In this document: one piece after another, positions 37,314 to 47,600 of the stretch
Layout of the letters: every line of letters begins with the position of its first letter
Position numbering within the stretch: the stretch's first letter is position 1
DNA from: Symsagittifera roscoffensis
Taxonomy: Eukaryota > Xenacoelomorpha > Acoela > Convolutidae
DNA: 64,000 nucleotides
Assembly (NCBI RefSeq): GCF_963678635.1
Contig: NC_087064.1
Coordinates: forward strand, 49,209,346 to 49,273,345
Direction of reading: 5' to 3'
Notes under the pieces: model-generated
Told to the model about the DNA's origin: nothing
The model's input: only the letters and a program-made list of their open reading frames with translations
Database searches by the model: none
Program-made: the position numbers and the translations under genes

Positions 37314-40300
37314 TGGCGCAGTCAAACAGCAACGAATCAAACGTGAGAGGTATACCTTCATTTTGGCAGAACCACACAGTGGACCCACCAATTCCTTGGG
37401 AAGAGTGGAGCGATCTATTCCAGCTAGCGTTAATCGCAAAAGAGAATATCGACATCGAAAATCTTTTGAATCCAACGGAACGATATCACCCACCTCCCCC
37501 AACATTGGAAAATCCGCCGGAAAACGAATCCGACGCTCAAAAAACATCACGCATCGAGAGGAATATCCAAGAACAAAAGAGATTCGATGATGAAGAAATG
37601 GCCTCAATAAAGTTAGAAACCAAGAAATTCAACGGTATGAGACTGGAAGAGGCGGACAAAAAACTAAGATCCATACTTTATCTAGCCCTTGGAAACGAAG
37701 GAAAGAAAATATTCGGCCAGAAGTTCACAAGAGTCAAAGTTCTACAAATTTCCTTCAAAGAATTTTGGGACAATTTGTCCACAGCTTTTGTGAGAAAAAC
37801 AAACATAACCTTCGAAAGACACAAACTCTTAAACAGAAAACAGAGGGACAGAGAATCTTTAGAACAATTCTGGGGGGCACTGGCTGAAATGGCAAAACGA
37901 TGTAACATTCCCACAGGAGAAGACGAATGGATTAGAGATATTTTTATTAATAACATGAAGAATTCAGATATCCAACGGAAACTTCTCACGGAAACCTTAC
38001 CGCCACTAGAAGCCTTAAACGTAGCCCTGATTGATGAAAAAGGAATTACAAACCACATAAAGATGACGAGTACTTTTAAATCCAGCGGATATTCTTCCAA
38101 CAAATCTTTTAATCATTTTAATGTAAAAAGAGAACCCACCCTAAACATCGAAAGAAACAACACATGTATGAAATGCGGCGGAAGTTTTACAAAAGGACAT
38201 CTAGCGGTTTGCCCTGCCAAAGATACAACATGTACGACTTGTAAATATCGAGGACATTTTACTAGACTTTGTAAATCACGCCGTAAAAATGTAAATATTG
38301 TGGATAGCCAAATTGTAAATAATACGGATCATCATTATCCTTCGGAGCAACCAGATGTACATATTGACCACGCTAATAGAGAATGCTGTGGAGTAATAAA
38401 TGCATGGTCAGAGTCTGGACAAAGCGATAACGACGATTACTCAGTATTAAACGTAACAACTATCTACGATGATCAAGGAAAGGAGATGAAGAAACTACTA
38501 AATATCGGCTTAGGTAACGAAAACCAAGTAATTCTGAACATACAGGTGGATTCAGCAAGCCCTGTAAGCTTCCTTAAACAGAATGTGTTACACGAGTTGA
38601 GACTACGAGACCCCTACGTGAAAATATATCCAGTGGATAAAGCTACCAAGGAACTCTATTGTGGATTTACAAACAATGCAATAAATATCACTGGAAAAGT
38701 AATTGTCTCAATTTTCTCAAATGGATGGTCCCACAAGGAATGCCACTTCTTTCTAACTCAAGGTCATGAAAGAAACATCTTGGGAAACGACAATTTACCA
38801 AAAGTCGGAATCGAAGTTTCACAAAAACAATACGCAACACTCACCAACAAGAGAACTTGTAAGTTTATCAATTCCGTTACTTCACTTGACATAGATAATG
38901 AAATAGAAATGATTGGAAAAACCTTCAAACAACTATTCCTTCGGATTGGAAAAATAAAGAATCAAACAAAAATAACACATTTTCATGAACCATTAAAGCC
39001 AATTCAACTAAAAGGCAGGAGGGTCCCTTTACACTTACTAGACTCAGTAAAAACAGAATTATACAGGCTTAAATCCGAAGGACACATCAAAAAATTAGAA
39101 AACTGTGACGAGGACAGATTTATTAGTCCGATAGTTATTACTTGTAAAAAAGACAAATCGATAAAACTAGCCCTTGATTCAAAATTCATCAACAAACAAA
39201 TATACAAGAACAAATATCAGATGCCTAATATACACGAATTAGTTGATAACGTGGCGGCTCAAATTTCGGACAATTCCGCCGGAGAAGTATGGTTTACAAA
39301 CCTAGACCTAAAGAACGCATATAGTCAACTCGCACTGGACAATTTTACTAGCAGCCAATGCAACTTTAGTCTAGTCGGCGGAGATATAACAGGCACTTAT
39401 CAATTTTTAACGGGTTTTTACGGACTCGGCGATATGCCAAACGAGTTTCAGAGAGTCATGGACTCAACTTTGGGAAACATTCCTTTTACAAATTGCTACC
39501 TCGACGATATATTAGTCGCTTCCAAAGGAAGTTTTAACGATCACAAGAAAATCGTTTACAAAATTTTATCAACGTTAGACACTTACAATTTCGCAGTTAA
39601 ATGGTCGAAGTGCAAATTCTTCCAAAAAGAAATTGAATGGCTCGGTTTTAAAATATCGAAATCCGGAATCGCCCCATTATTCGATAAAACCAAGGCAATC
39701 AAAGATATTCCAACCCCAAAGAATCTAAAAGAATTAAGATCATTCTTCGGGTCAACTAATCAGTACATTAAATTTGTACCAAATCTAGCATCCCTCGGAA
39801 GCCCGCTTAGACCTCTTTTAAACAAGAAGTCAATTTTCCTTTGGAATGAAGATCACTCAAAAGCTTTTGTCAAGATTAAATCTGAAATAGTAAATCTTAC
39901 CGAAAACACTCATTTCGACGTAAAAAAGCCCACGAGAATAAAAACAGATGCTTCACATAATGGATTAGGTGCATCCCTTGAACAACTTCATGAGAAAGTT
40001 TGGAAAACAGTGTCATTTGCTTCAAGATTTTTAAATCCGCACGAATCGAAATATTCAACAAACGAATTAGAGTTATTAGGAGTTGTATGGGCGGTTGAAC
40101 ATTACAAAAATTATCTCTATGGCTCCGAATTTGAAATTATCACCGACCACAAAGCTCGCCTTTCCGCTTTGTCACCAAATCACGGAAACAAAACATACCA
40201 TAGCCGATTGACAAGATGGGTAGATCGCCTCCTACCATTCAATTTTACTATCAAACACTTAGCGGGAAAAGATATGGGTTTTACAGACTTAATTTCAAGA

Positions 40301-40780
40301 ACTCCTTCGGGTAAAGCAATTCCCTCATCACACTACGACGAAGAATTTGTAGTTGCTACTATCAAAAAAATATATAGTGCACTCAATCCTTCGGATAATA
40401 AAAATCCATTACGTAATTCAATTAATTCGATTTCGGAAAATTCCCATTACATGAAATTACGAAATCACGTAATAAGCACAGCATTGAATTTCGTCAGCAC
40501 TTCCATTTCAATCTGCAATCAAAAACATTATAGAACAGAACTTTGTAATTCTAAATGTATTCCTTCGGATTTCTCAAACACTGATTTTACTAAAATTATC
40601 CTATCAAATTCAGCTTTTATCTATTTTTTAATCCTTAACAGTAGCTTAATTAGTAATCCTTCGGATCTCAAACTTATAAATAGTGTAAATATGTCAAATA
40701 ACCAAATTGTAGTAAATCCTTCCACTTCCGGGATACAGGTCTCTATCGATTTTCAAATTTCATCAGAACACAAAAGTTAG
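37313..40780 (+). CDS. gag-pol: Gag-protease-reverse transcriptase-RNase H polyprotein
   Basis: 1,155 codons in one frame, starting at the ATG whose A is the last base of the 5' LTR. Gag covers about residues 1-330, with two zinc-knuckle-like Cys clusters at about 284-321 (CMKCGGSFTKGHLAVC and CTTCKYRGHFTRLC). The protease is near 410-420 with DSA in place of the usual D-S/T-G. The RT spans about 570-790, with the first Asp in FTNLDLKNAYSQL and the active-site YLDD near 728. RNase H starts at about 875 (TDASHNG), with the Glu in STNELELLG and a further Asp in IITDHKAR. About 160 residues after RNase H are low in recognisable motifs. The frame stops at TAG before the integrase, which lies in the -1 frame. 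Gag and Pol are fused without a frameshift, while the break falls inside Pol. Confidence 0.93.
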   Translation: MAQSNSNESNVRGIPSFWQNHTVDPPIPWEEWSDLFQLALIAKENIDIENLLNPTERYHPPPPTLENPPENESDAQKTSRIERNIQEQKRFDDEEMASIKLETKKFNGMRLEEADKKLRSILYLALGNEGKKIFGQKFTRVKVLQISFKEFWDNLSTAFVRKTNITFERHKLLNRKQRDRESLEQFWGALAEMAKRCNIPTGEDEWIRDIFINNMKNSDIQRKLLTETLPPLEALNVALIDEKGITNHIKMTSTFKSSGYSSNKSFNHFNVKREPTLNIERNNTCMKCGGSFTKGHLAVCPAKDTTCTTCKYRGHFTRLCKSRRKNVNIVDSQIVNNTDHHYPSEQPDVHIDHANRECCGVINAWSESGQSDNDDYSVLNVTTIYDDQGKEMKKLLNIGLGNENQVILNIQVDSASPVSFLKQNVLHELRLRDPYVKIYPVDKATKELYCGFTNNAINITGKVIVSIFSNGWSHKECHFFLTQGHERNILGNDNLPKVGIEVSQKQYATLTNKRTCKFINSVTSLDIDNEIEMIGKTFKQLFLRIGKIKNQTKITHFHEPLKPIQLKGRRVPLHLLDSVKTELYRLKSEGHIKKLENCDEDRFISPIVITCKKDKSIKLALDSKFINKQIYKNKYQMPNIHELVDNVAAQISDNSAGEVWFTNLDLKNAYSQLALDNFTSSQCNFSLVGGDITGTYQFLTGFYGLGDMPNEFQRVMDSTLGNIPFTNCYLDDILVASKGSFNDHKKIVYKILSTLDTYNFAVKWSKCKFFQKEIEWLGFKISKSGIAPLFDKTKAIKDIPTPKNLKELRSFFGSTNQYIKFVPNLASLGSPLRPLLNKKSIFLWNEDHSKAFVKIKSEIVNLTENTHFDVKKPTRIKTDASHNGLGASLEQLHEKVWKTVSFASRFLNPHESKYSTNELELLGVVWAVEHYKNYLYGSEFEIITDHKARLSALSPNHGNKTYHSRLTRWVDRLLPFNFTIKHLAGKDMGFTDLISRTPSGKAIPSSHYDEEFVVATIKKIYSALNPSDNKNPLRNSINSISENSHYMKLRNHVISTALNFVSTSISICNQKHYRTELCNSKCIPSDFSNTDFTKIILSNSAFIYFLILNSSLISNPSDLKLINSVNMSNNQIVVNPSTSGIQVSIDFQISSEHKS
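37314..37330 (+). promoter_or_regulatory. Candidate primer-binding site inside the Gag reading frame
   Basis: The bases right after the LTR are TGGCGCAGTCAAAC. They begin with TGG, as expected for pairing with a tRNA 3' CCA end, with no spacer. The primer tRNA cannot be named by eye. The site lies within the second to sixth codons of Gag. Confidence 0.5.
40702..40780 (+). promoter_or_regulatory. Overlap of the two frames; possible -1 frameshift region
   Basis: The integrase frame is open from 40702, so it overlaps the end of the upstream frame by 79 nt in the -1 register. The sequence just before the upstream stop is CAC AAA AGT TAG. A slip on AAA AG would join the frames, but it is not a canonical X-XXY-YYZ heptamer, and the AAATTTC at 40755-40761 is in the wrong phase. 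Re-initiation at the ATG at 40822 is the alternative. Confidence 0.4.
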
Positions 40781-40821
40781 TAACTAAATTCCGAGAAAAT
40801 CTCAAGTTACCCGAAAGACCT

Positions 40822-43179
40822 TTGGATTTAAATACATTATTCAATGCAAAATTGGTCGCTTTATTAACGGAAGATGATGAATTATTAAACCCAATTGTTA
40901 AAGCTCTACAGAAAAAAGTAGATAACATCAATGCAAATTCCCGTTATCTACACCAATTTTCGAAAGAACTTCATGAATCCGACGGACTATTATATATGGA
41001 TGGAAAATTAGTTATTCCGTTTACACTTAGAAACGCCGTTTTAAAAACATTACATGAATCTCACCCTGGCCAATTCGGTATGAAATACTTGGCACAATAC
41101 ATTTGGTGGCCACACATATATCGACAAATTTACTTCCACGGGATTAATTGCACACAATGCACGCAAACCGGTAAGAACATAAAAAGCATCATTCCAACTT
41201 CACAAATTAGTGAACTTCCCACCTTATTTGAACCTAATGAGGAAATAAATCTTGATTTTGCCGGCCCACTAGATAACAACTGGGGAAACAATAAATACAT
41301 CTTATTGTGTATAGACCGTTTTTCAAAATTCCCTTCAGCAAAAATTACATCTTCAACGTCATCAAACACAGTAATCGAACTTCTTCAAGATTATTTTTAT
41401 CTCCATGGGATTCCAAAATCTATTCGGGTTGACCACGCATCCTGCTTTACTAGTCAGGATTTTAAATTATTTTGCAATTCTCTTAATATCAAACTAATAT
41501 TCTGTACAGTTGGGGACCATCGTTCTAACGGTCTTGTAGAAAAACTTGTTCATACTGTAAAAATCAAATTATTAGCAATGTCACTGGATCAACAAAAACC
41601 CACATTACAAACCGCCATTTCGAAAATCATTTGGAATTTACGATCTTCCTTCCAATCTAAAATTAAATGCTCACCGTTCGAAATACACTTTAATAGAAAA
41701 CCGAACACGATCTGGAAGCAATTGGCATCTAATAATTTATCCGGTGGATTTTTAGACAAAGGGAAGTCGATCTTAAGCAGAGAAAGGGCCATCGACTGGA
41801 ACGCTGACGATCGGGTAGAGGACGGATACAAAGACTCCCTCATACCGAAAAAGAACCAGTCACCATTGGAGAAAGGCTATGATTCAGACCTTCCCACTAC
41901 TTCAAAACCTCAATCAGCCCGAGTGTCCTTAAACAGTCCGTTTAAAGGTAAATTACTACGGAAAACTAACAGAAGTATAAACGGAAATCCCTTCTATAAA
42001 CAACTAGGTCAGAAAATAATAAACTCAACAAAATCCACGGTTGAATTATCCGACGGAAAAATTATTAGAAAATCGGACATCGCCATTCCAAAGTCTAAAT
42101 CTTCTACAATTCGTTCATTCAAAGGAAATATCTCCTTTCCTTTTTTCTCTAACGGTGATTTACAAGTAGGTCCAAGAAAGTCATACAAATCGAAGACACA
42201 ACAGACGCGGAAACCAAACACTAAGTCAGGAAGACAAACAGTGCCGCTCACTCCGGTCACCACCAGATCTAGAGGAACGAACCAGCCTTCAAAATCCAAC
42301 AAATCGAAGAAGAACCAAAATAAAGCCTCGACGTCGAATACTGGATACCTAGCAGGTGACGAATCAATGTTTATTCCGTCGGATACGTCGGACATTAGCG
42401 ATTGGGAATGGATTGCGGGAGGTTTCCCATGTAGAGAAATGATAAGAAAACGCTTCATTTCAGATAACGACAATTTTAAAAAAGAACCTACCTCATCATT
42501 AGACCCTAAAACATATCAAACTAATATAAAACCTGAGATTTTAGACGAACAATCTCAACCCTCGGACACAGCGGAATGCCCAATTAGTATAAAACCAGCA
42601 CTTCAGACTACCTCACATCCACCTGACGAACCTTCTACGGCTACGACAACGGAGCCGCCAAACATTCCTTCGGATTGGACAAAACCATTGGTGGGAGAAA
42701 AACCGGTCGATTTCCCAGTTTTCGAAATAGAGGACTCCTCAGACGAAATTGGAACCAGCGAGGATAGACATCCTAAGGAAACTAATACCACCGGTAACGA
42801 ACTTATTTTAAGACGTTCAAGCAGAAATGTTGGCCCCCCTAAATTCTATGGTAAGCGATATTTCATAGATATTATAGATGAGCTAGAAAACCAACCAGGC
42901 TCCGCTATTAATCCTATATCTCTGGACGACGATGACAGCTCGAGCCCCCCCACACAAACTTTCAGAGAGAATCCCTTGGATAATCAGACCAACATTTGCA
43001 ACACACTACCGGAAGACAGTACACCGGACTTAGCTTACACCCAATCTCCTGATCGATTCTCCATCGCCTCTACTGACGATTCTCTGAGAGATGCCGTGAA
43101 CTGTTTTGAAAATTACATCGACTTAGATAGTGAAATTTTCAACGCCGAGCTGGAAAAATTTATGGAAGGGGACAGCTAA
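40822..43179 (+). CDS. pol (IN): Integrase with long disordered C-terminal extension
   Basis: 785 codons from the ATG at 40822 (open from 40702 without an ATG). The zinc-binding HHCC domain is at about residues 77-112 (HESHPGQFGMKYLAQ ... INCTQC). The catalytic core has Asp145 (LDFAGPL), Asp204 (VDHASCF) and Glu240 (NGLVEKL), a DD35E arrangement. After about residue 300 come roughly 480 residues rich in Ser, Thr, Pro, Lys and Asp, with a basic stretch (about 440-500), an acidic C-terminus, and a RRSSRNVGPPKFYG motif near 675, similar to motifs in the tails of other LTR-element polyproteins. No chromodomain is recognisable. The extension is unusually long for a Ty3/gypsy integrase. Confidence 0.9.
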   Translation: MDLNTLFNAKLVALLTEDDELLNPIVKALQKKVDNINANSRYLHQFSKELHESDGLLYMDGKLVIPFTLRNAVLKTLHESHPGQFGMKYLAQYIWWPHIYRQIYFHGINCTQCTQTGKNIKSIIPTSQISELPTLFEPNEEINLDFAGPLDNNWGNNKYILLCIDRFSKFPSAKITSSTSSNTVIELLQDYFYLHGIPKSIRVDHASCFTSQDFKLFCNSLNIKLIFCTVGDHRSNGLVEKLVHTVKIKLLAMSLDQQKPTLQTAISKIIWNLRSSFQSKIKCSPFEIHFNRKPNTIWKQLASNNLSGGFLDKGKSILSRERAIDWNADDRVEDGYKDSLIPKKNQSPLEKGYDSDLPTTSKPQSARVSLNSPFKGKLLRKTNRSINGNPFYKQLGQKIINSTKSTVELSDGKIIRKSDIAIPKSKSSTIRSFKGNISFPFFSNGDLQVGPRKSYKSKTQQTRKPNTKSGRQTVPLTPVTTRSRGTNQPSKSNKSKKNQNKASTSNTGYLAGDESMFIPSDTSDISDWEWIAGGFPCREMIRKRFISDNDNFKKEPTSSLDPKTYQTNIKPEILDEQSQPSDTAECPISIKPALQTTSHPPDEPSTATTTEPPNIPSDWTKPLVGEKPVDFPVFEIEDSSDEIGTSEDRHPKETNTTGNELILRRSSRNVGPPKFYGKRYFIDIIDELENQPGSAINPISLDDDDSSSPPTQTFRENPLDNQTNICNTLPEDSTPDLAYTQSPDRFSIASTDDSLRDAVNCFENYIDLDSEIFNAELEKFMEGDS

Positions 43180-43474
43180 ACTCAATCAAATTTTAAAACT
43201 CACATTTAGTCATTTATAATCTGTACTAGTATTTTGTCTAAAGCGCAATTAGAGCTTATTTAGCTGTAACTACGGATTACAATCCGCCGGATTTAGGAAA
43301 TTTATTATCCTTTATAATTTAGTCATTCCTTTGGAGCATCAAAATGACATTTGTTATACTGTGCAGTATTTAAAATTTCATTTTGTCGTACTTCTCGAGA
43401 GGGAGAAAAAGGGATTGATAACATGTTAGGTATCAGGGCGCTTAGTAACTTAAATTTTTTCCCACTAAGGGGAA

Positions 43475-43685
43475 TGTTGTGATTCTTACCATTTGTTTTA
43501 TTTCACAAATTACTTTAAAGTATCTTAACTGGTTAATCTTGATTTGACCTTGCTATCTTCATTCTCTCCGACGGAGAGAATGACCGCTCACTTTTTATTG
43601 TTTTAACTTAGAGATTAATTCACTTTTTAAACATATCTTATTTGTAACTAAGTAGAATTAACCGTAACAAAGGAACATTTTATCA
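43475..43685 (+). repeat. 3' LTR (211 bp)
   Basis: 210 of 211 bases match the 5' LTR. A short purine run AAGGGGAA at 43468-43474 directly upstream is the likely polypurine tract. The palindrome recurs at 43560-43582. Confidence 0.95.
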
Positions 43686-43690
43686 CTAGG

Positions 43691-44012
43691 TTCAAGAGGC
43701 GGTGTTTTGAAAACATTTTCAAGCAAAATTTTCCCGTTCTTCCAAAAAAAAAATATCAGAAAAGTTTGCTTCAGCGAAGAAACCAAAAAACGAAACAAAG
43801 ACAGAAATGACCTTGTAGAGCAATTTTTTGAAAGTTGCGACCAAAAGCTTTTAAGTTTTTCCAGCGCCCTTGAAAAATAAACTGACAATAGAAGTGCCTT
43901 TTAAAAAAAATTAGGGTTCTCGACCGAAAATAAATTGCGTAAAATAGTGCAAAAGGGGATCTTTTGGGTGATCAGGTGGCAATCGAGTCCCTGTGAAAGG
44001 AGCTTTTCCCTT
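43691..44012 (-). mobile_element. Degenerate hAT-like MITE fragment (copy 5)
   Basis: GAGGCGGTGTTTTGAAAAC at the left and CAAAAGGGGATCTTTTGGGT followed by AATCGAGTCCCTGTGAAAGG at the right match blocks of the family in the same order. No clean ends. The LTR element inserted at its left edge. Confidence 0.45.
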
Positions 44013-44522
44013 AATCCACTTCTACTTTCTTGTGTCAGACGAAACAGTTCTCCATTAAATTCATATTTCAAAACTATTCGGCTTAATTTTGGTGTCAGTA
44101 ACAAATGCCTGAAAATAAATCCTGATTTTTTATGCAATATAACTCGATTGTTTTTTACTAATGGTATGATTTTATTTAGTATCTGCATTGTTCCATGAAC
44201 ATATGGTTCGAATTCATTTTGGTAATGACACCTCAATTTACACATGAGAATCAATTTCATCAACAAAGCTCATAAACAAATTGTTTGCCAATGTAATGAA
44301 TCAGAAATTTGTCATTGTGAAAGCACGCATCATTAATAAGACCTCAAACTCTTGATATTTGGGCTTCAAACCCATTGAAAGAACAAGTTATTTGGACTTT
44401 TCGAACTATTGTTGTAGTGCCTATGCGCTCGAAACTATTAAATCAGCTTACAAAATCATCTTGCAATTTGTGAATAAGAATAGCTCCAATAAAGATCGAG
44501 CATAACAAAAGAGTATTCAAAG
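44013..44522. other. Upstream region of the SEC14-like gene
   Basis: Non-coding, AT-rich; expected to contain the promoter and 5' UTR. No distinctive element. Overlapping open frames on both strands are short. Confidence 0.3.
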
Positions 44523-44623
44523 ATGAGCACCCCTGAAAAACTGGAGAAGTTCAAAGTAGAAGTGGTCAAATTGTTGCCCAACTATGACATGAGTAGGTGG
44601 ACCGACAATGAGCTTCAAAAATG
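44523..44623 (+). CDS. SEC14-like gene, exon 1
   Basis: 33 codons plus two bases, starting MSTPEKLEKFKVEVVKLLPN. The donor is GTGCGTAT; the split Trp codon (TG/G) is completed by exon 2. Confidence 0.85.
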
Positions 44624-47600
44624 GTGCGTATTGTTTTTCATATTTAACAAAAAATTGAGAACGATTTTTTTTTGCTGTTTTTGGAATTTAACCGCAACCA
44701 AGAAAAGTTTTCCATGCAGGAAGTTTTCGGTCTGATTATGCTGAAACAGGCATTGAAGACGCTAAATAAGGGATACATTTTTAGCGGGCGATCGGTATAT
44801 ACACATCCCCCGTTTAGTTTTCTGTTCCCTTACTTACATTTGAGTACTATTTTTATCAAGCAACCTAAAATTATTATTTTTTTTCTTATTTTTTTTTCAA
44901 TTCGCAGAGAAGGGGAAAAGTGACATTTTCATCAATACTTTCTAAAAATAAACATAAACATAATTTTTTGAAAAATTTTCGCACACAGGCTGCGGCGCTG
45001 AAATGGTTTCCAAAAAAATTACCTGCCACTCCCGTGCGCTGAAAACCTATACAGTTATACCCTGAGATCCCTGTACACATGTCATTGACAGACATTTGTG
45101 GTACGGGTAAGGATTACTTCGTTAAGAGAAATAAAAACTGATCCAATTGATCCAATTTTCTACTTAATCCAATTTTCGAAGAAAGTGCGGAATATTTATG
45201 CTTGCACCACTTTTTTTTATTCAGTCAAATTTTGTCGATCAAAATAATAAATTCTAATAACTTTTCCGTTGAAGGTATCCACTCCTTGAATTTAAGACTA
45301 AAAGATATTTTACTGCCGATTAATTTTTTAAAATTACGGGGTTTGCAAATTGCTAATTTGTCTAAGCTCTGAACTGATTTCGGCGCACTTGGAAGGTTTA
45401 TTTATGATGCTGAAAGCGCAACGTAAAAATTTTTTGGGTGGCAATTTATCCTGTACTACATCGCGTTCCCATTTGAAGCAAGCTATCTGAACGTATTATT
45501 TTGGTATGACTCAAGTTGTCTTAATTAATTTACGATATTGTTCAAAAATTATGTTTTTCAACTAAAAAAACTATTTTTTGCCGATTAAGAGGCAGATGGA
45601 ACATTCAAGGCTCTGTTTTGATATCCGAACTTTTTTTGTTCCGACTATCGTAAAAAAAGAAAAAACTTTTTTTTTCTTTGTATTGTAGTTTTTTAATTAG
45701 AGTTAAATTATATAACAGCTAAGCAGCATCAGTTTGGGTTGCGTTCATCGCTTCAGCACTTTTTGCAATTTGATCTGATATCTGTTTTATAACTGAAGCT
45801 TGCTCGTACTAAAAAGGTAAAAGTCTAAACGTAGCGACTTCATTTTTTTTTCAATTTTGCGATTTCATTTGTTTGGTATTTTAAAATATTGAGAGATATT
45901 GATTAAACTAGATGGAAAAACTGAAATTTGCTGGATGTTTTTGAACAGTTTCCATCGTGTTATGTACAGTGCAAAATTTTTGTTTTTAGCGTCTAGTAAC
46001 CAAAAATTAAAACCAAATAGCTTGCTTCATTTCAATTTGGAGTTTTTATGAGCTGGAGTAAGGAGTCCACTACGCGTTTGGAGCCTGAAATATACTGCGT
46101 AATAATTATAACAAACCATTCGAACTTTTTTGCAATCTTTGAACCTCATACCATTGCAAAAAGTAATTACAGGTAAATGTTACTTTTATTTTTGAGCTCA
46201 AGGCATCATTATGATAAAAAGTGGTTTAAAGTTTTGTTCAAAAGTGGTTAGTTAAAATTTTTTTTAACAACTACATTGAGCATCGAGCTCAAATATTTGG
46301 TCACTTTGCTCAAAAGTCGGAACAAAATGTGACAAAAGAACTAATGTACTATCAAATTATCATTTTGAATAGTTTTTCATAAATACACAAAAACATATAA
46401 CATATAACTTTAAGCTACAGTTTTTGATGGATGGGGTTTTTAAAGGAAAGTGAAAAAAAAAATCATTTTACCATCTAAAATATTGCACCTTCGATCATTT
46501 TCCTAAAATTTTGGTGATGCGCTCCAAGAAGAATTTCCATTGTCAACACGAACTCGAGAACAATAGCAATGAAATTATGATCTCTCGTGTCTACGTTTGG
46601 CAACATTATCAATCAAGCAATACTTGTGTAGGTATGTGTAAATGATTTGAGTCCTGTGTTAATTTCGTCTCTAATTTGCTGCGCGAAGTAATTTCTGGTC
46701 TAAGTGCTCAGTTGCGTGGCCTTATCAATTTAATCCTTCCTATTGAGAGCTTATCAAATTAATCCGGTCATTAACTAGTGTGGCAATAGCCTGGACAATT
46801 TTGGGACAATTTTGTCTGGGAATCAAATGTCTTGGACACTTTTTGCATTTTGGACTGTTTCTGCCGGGACATAAATGTCTGGGACACAAATGTCTTGACA
46901 CGGATTGAAATGCAAAATTATGGCCGAATTGGAAAAACCAAAGCGACGATATTCTCTAGCGCGTAGCCCAAGCGGCGACATTGATTTGTCTCAGAAATCA
47001 ATCCAAACTGAATTCAACTGAGGGGGGGGGGTGGGGTCCGCATTTAGTTAGGTCCGAGTTAGCTCTAATAGAGTATCAATGGTTTTTCCGGGATTGTGAA
47101 GAACACTGAATTTACAATGAAACTACATGACACAATAAATTACATAGGCTTGTAGTAATTCATGGGTCTATGTACTATGTGGTCTGATCACAATGATCAC
47201 AAAAGTATTCTAAAATTAACAAAAATCCTCTACATCGTTTTTGTCCACGAATCGTATCGGTCTTCGGTCACTACATCTTTTTATTTGCTTCTTAGCACAT
47301 ATGCACTGATTTAGGTGGCTTCATTTTTTATTTGGACAAAATCAAGACCTCAACGGGAGTTCGAAATTTAGGGCAAAATTTAGTGCTAAATTTATATATA
47401 CTCTTCCCCTTTTAGGATCAACGCGAGAGAGGGCGACGTAGATGGGGCAGTGGACCAGTTCATAAGGCACATTGAGTTCCGGAAGCTGCACAAGTTAGAC
47501 GAGGGGTTCTTCCAGGACCACGTGCAGCCAGAAGTGCTGAAGAACTACTACCCAGGGGGAATATGTGGGTACTGTAAGGATGGGTACATTGTCAAGTACG

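Larger units (their letters stand above)
37103..43685 (+). mobile_element. Intact Ty3/gypsy LTR retrotransposon
   Basis: 6,583 bp from the TG at 37103 to the CA at 43685. The two 211-bp LTRs differ at one position (A at 37226, T at 43598), and CTAGG flanks the element on both sides (37098-37102 and 43686-43690). The order Gag, protease, reverse transcriptase, RNase H, integrase places it in Ty3/gypsy. Both large frames are open and the catalytic residues I can locate are present, so it is probably a young, potentially active copy. No envelope gene. Confidence 0.95.
44624..47415 (+). other. Intron 1 of the SEC14-like gene
   Basis: 2.8 kb. It contains an exon-like block at 44989-45106, a degenerate end of the GTTCCGACT repeat family near 45590-45655, a short GGGACANAAATGTCT tandem repeat at 46800-46910, a tRNA-like word at 46964-46975, and a G run near 47022. 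Confidence 0.7.

Noticed and set aside
37311-37607. 98-codon minus-strand frame over the start of gag, and other antisense frames across 37.3-43 kb
   Set aside because: Antisense shadows of the Gag-Pol and integrase frames.
40755-40761. AAATTTC as a -1 slippery heptamer for the retroelement
   Set aside because: It matches the X-XXY-YYZ form but is out of phase with the upstream frame, so it would not slip as required.
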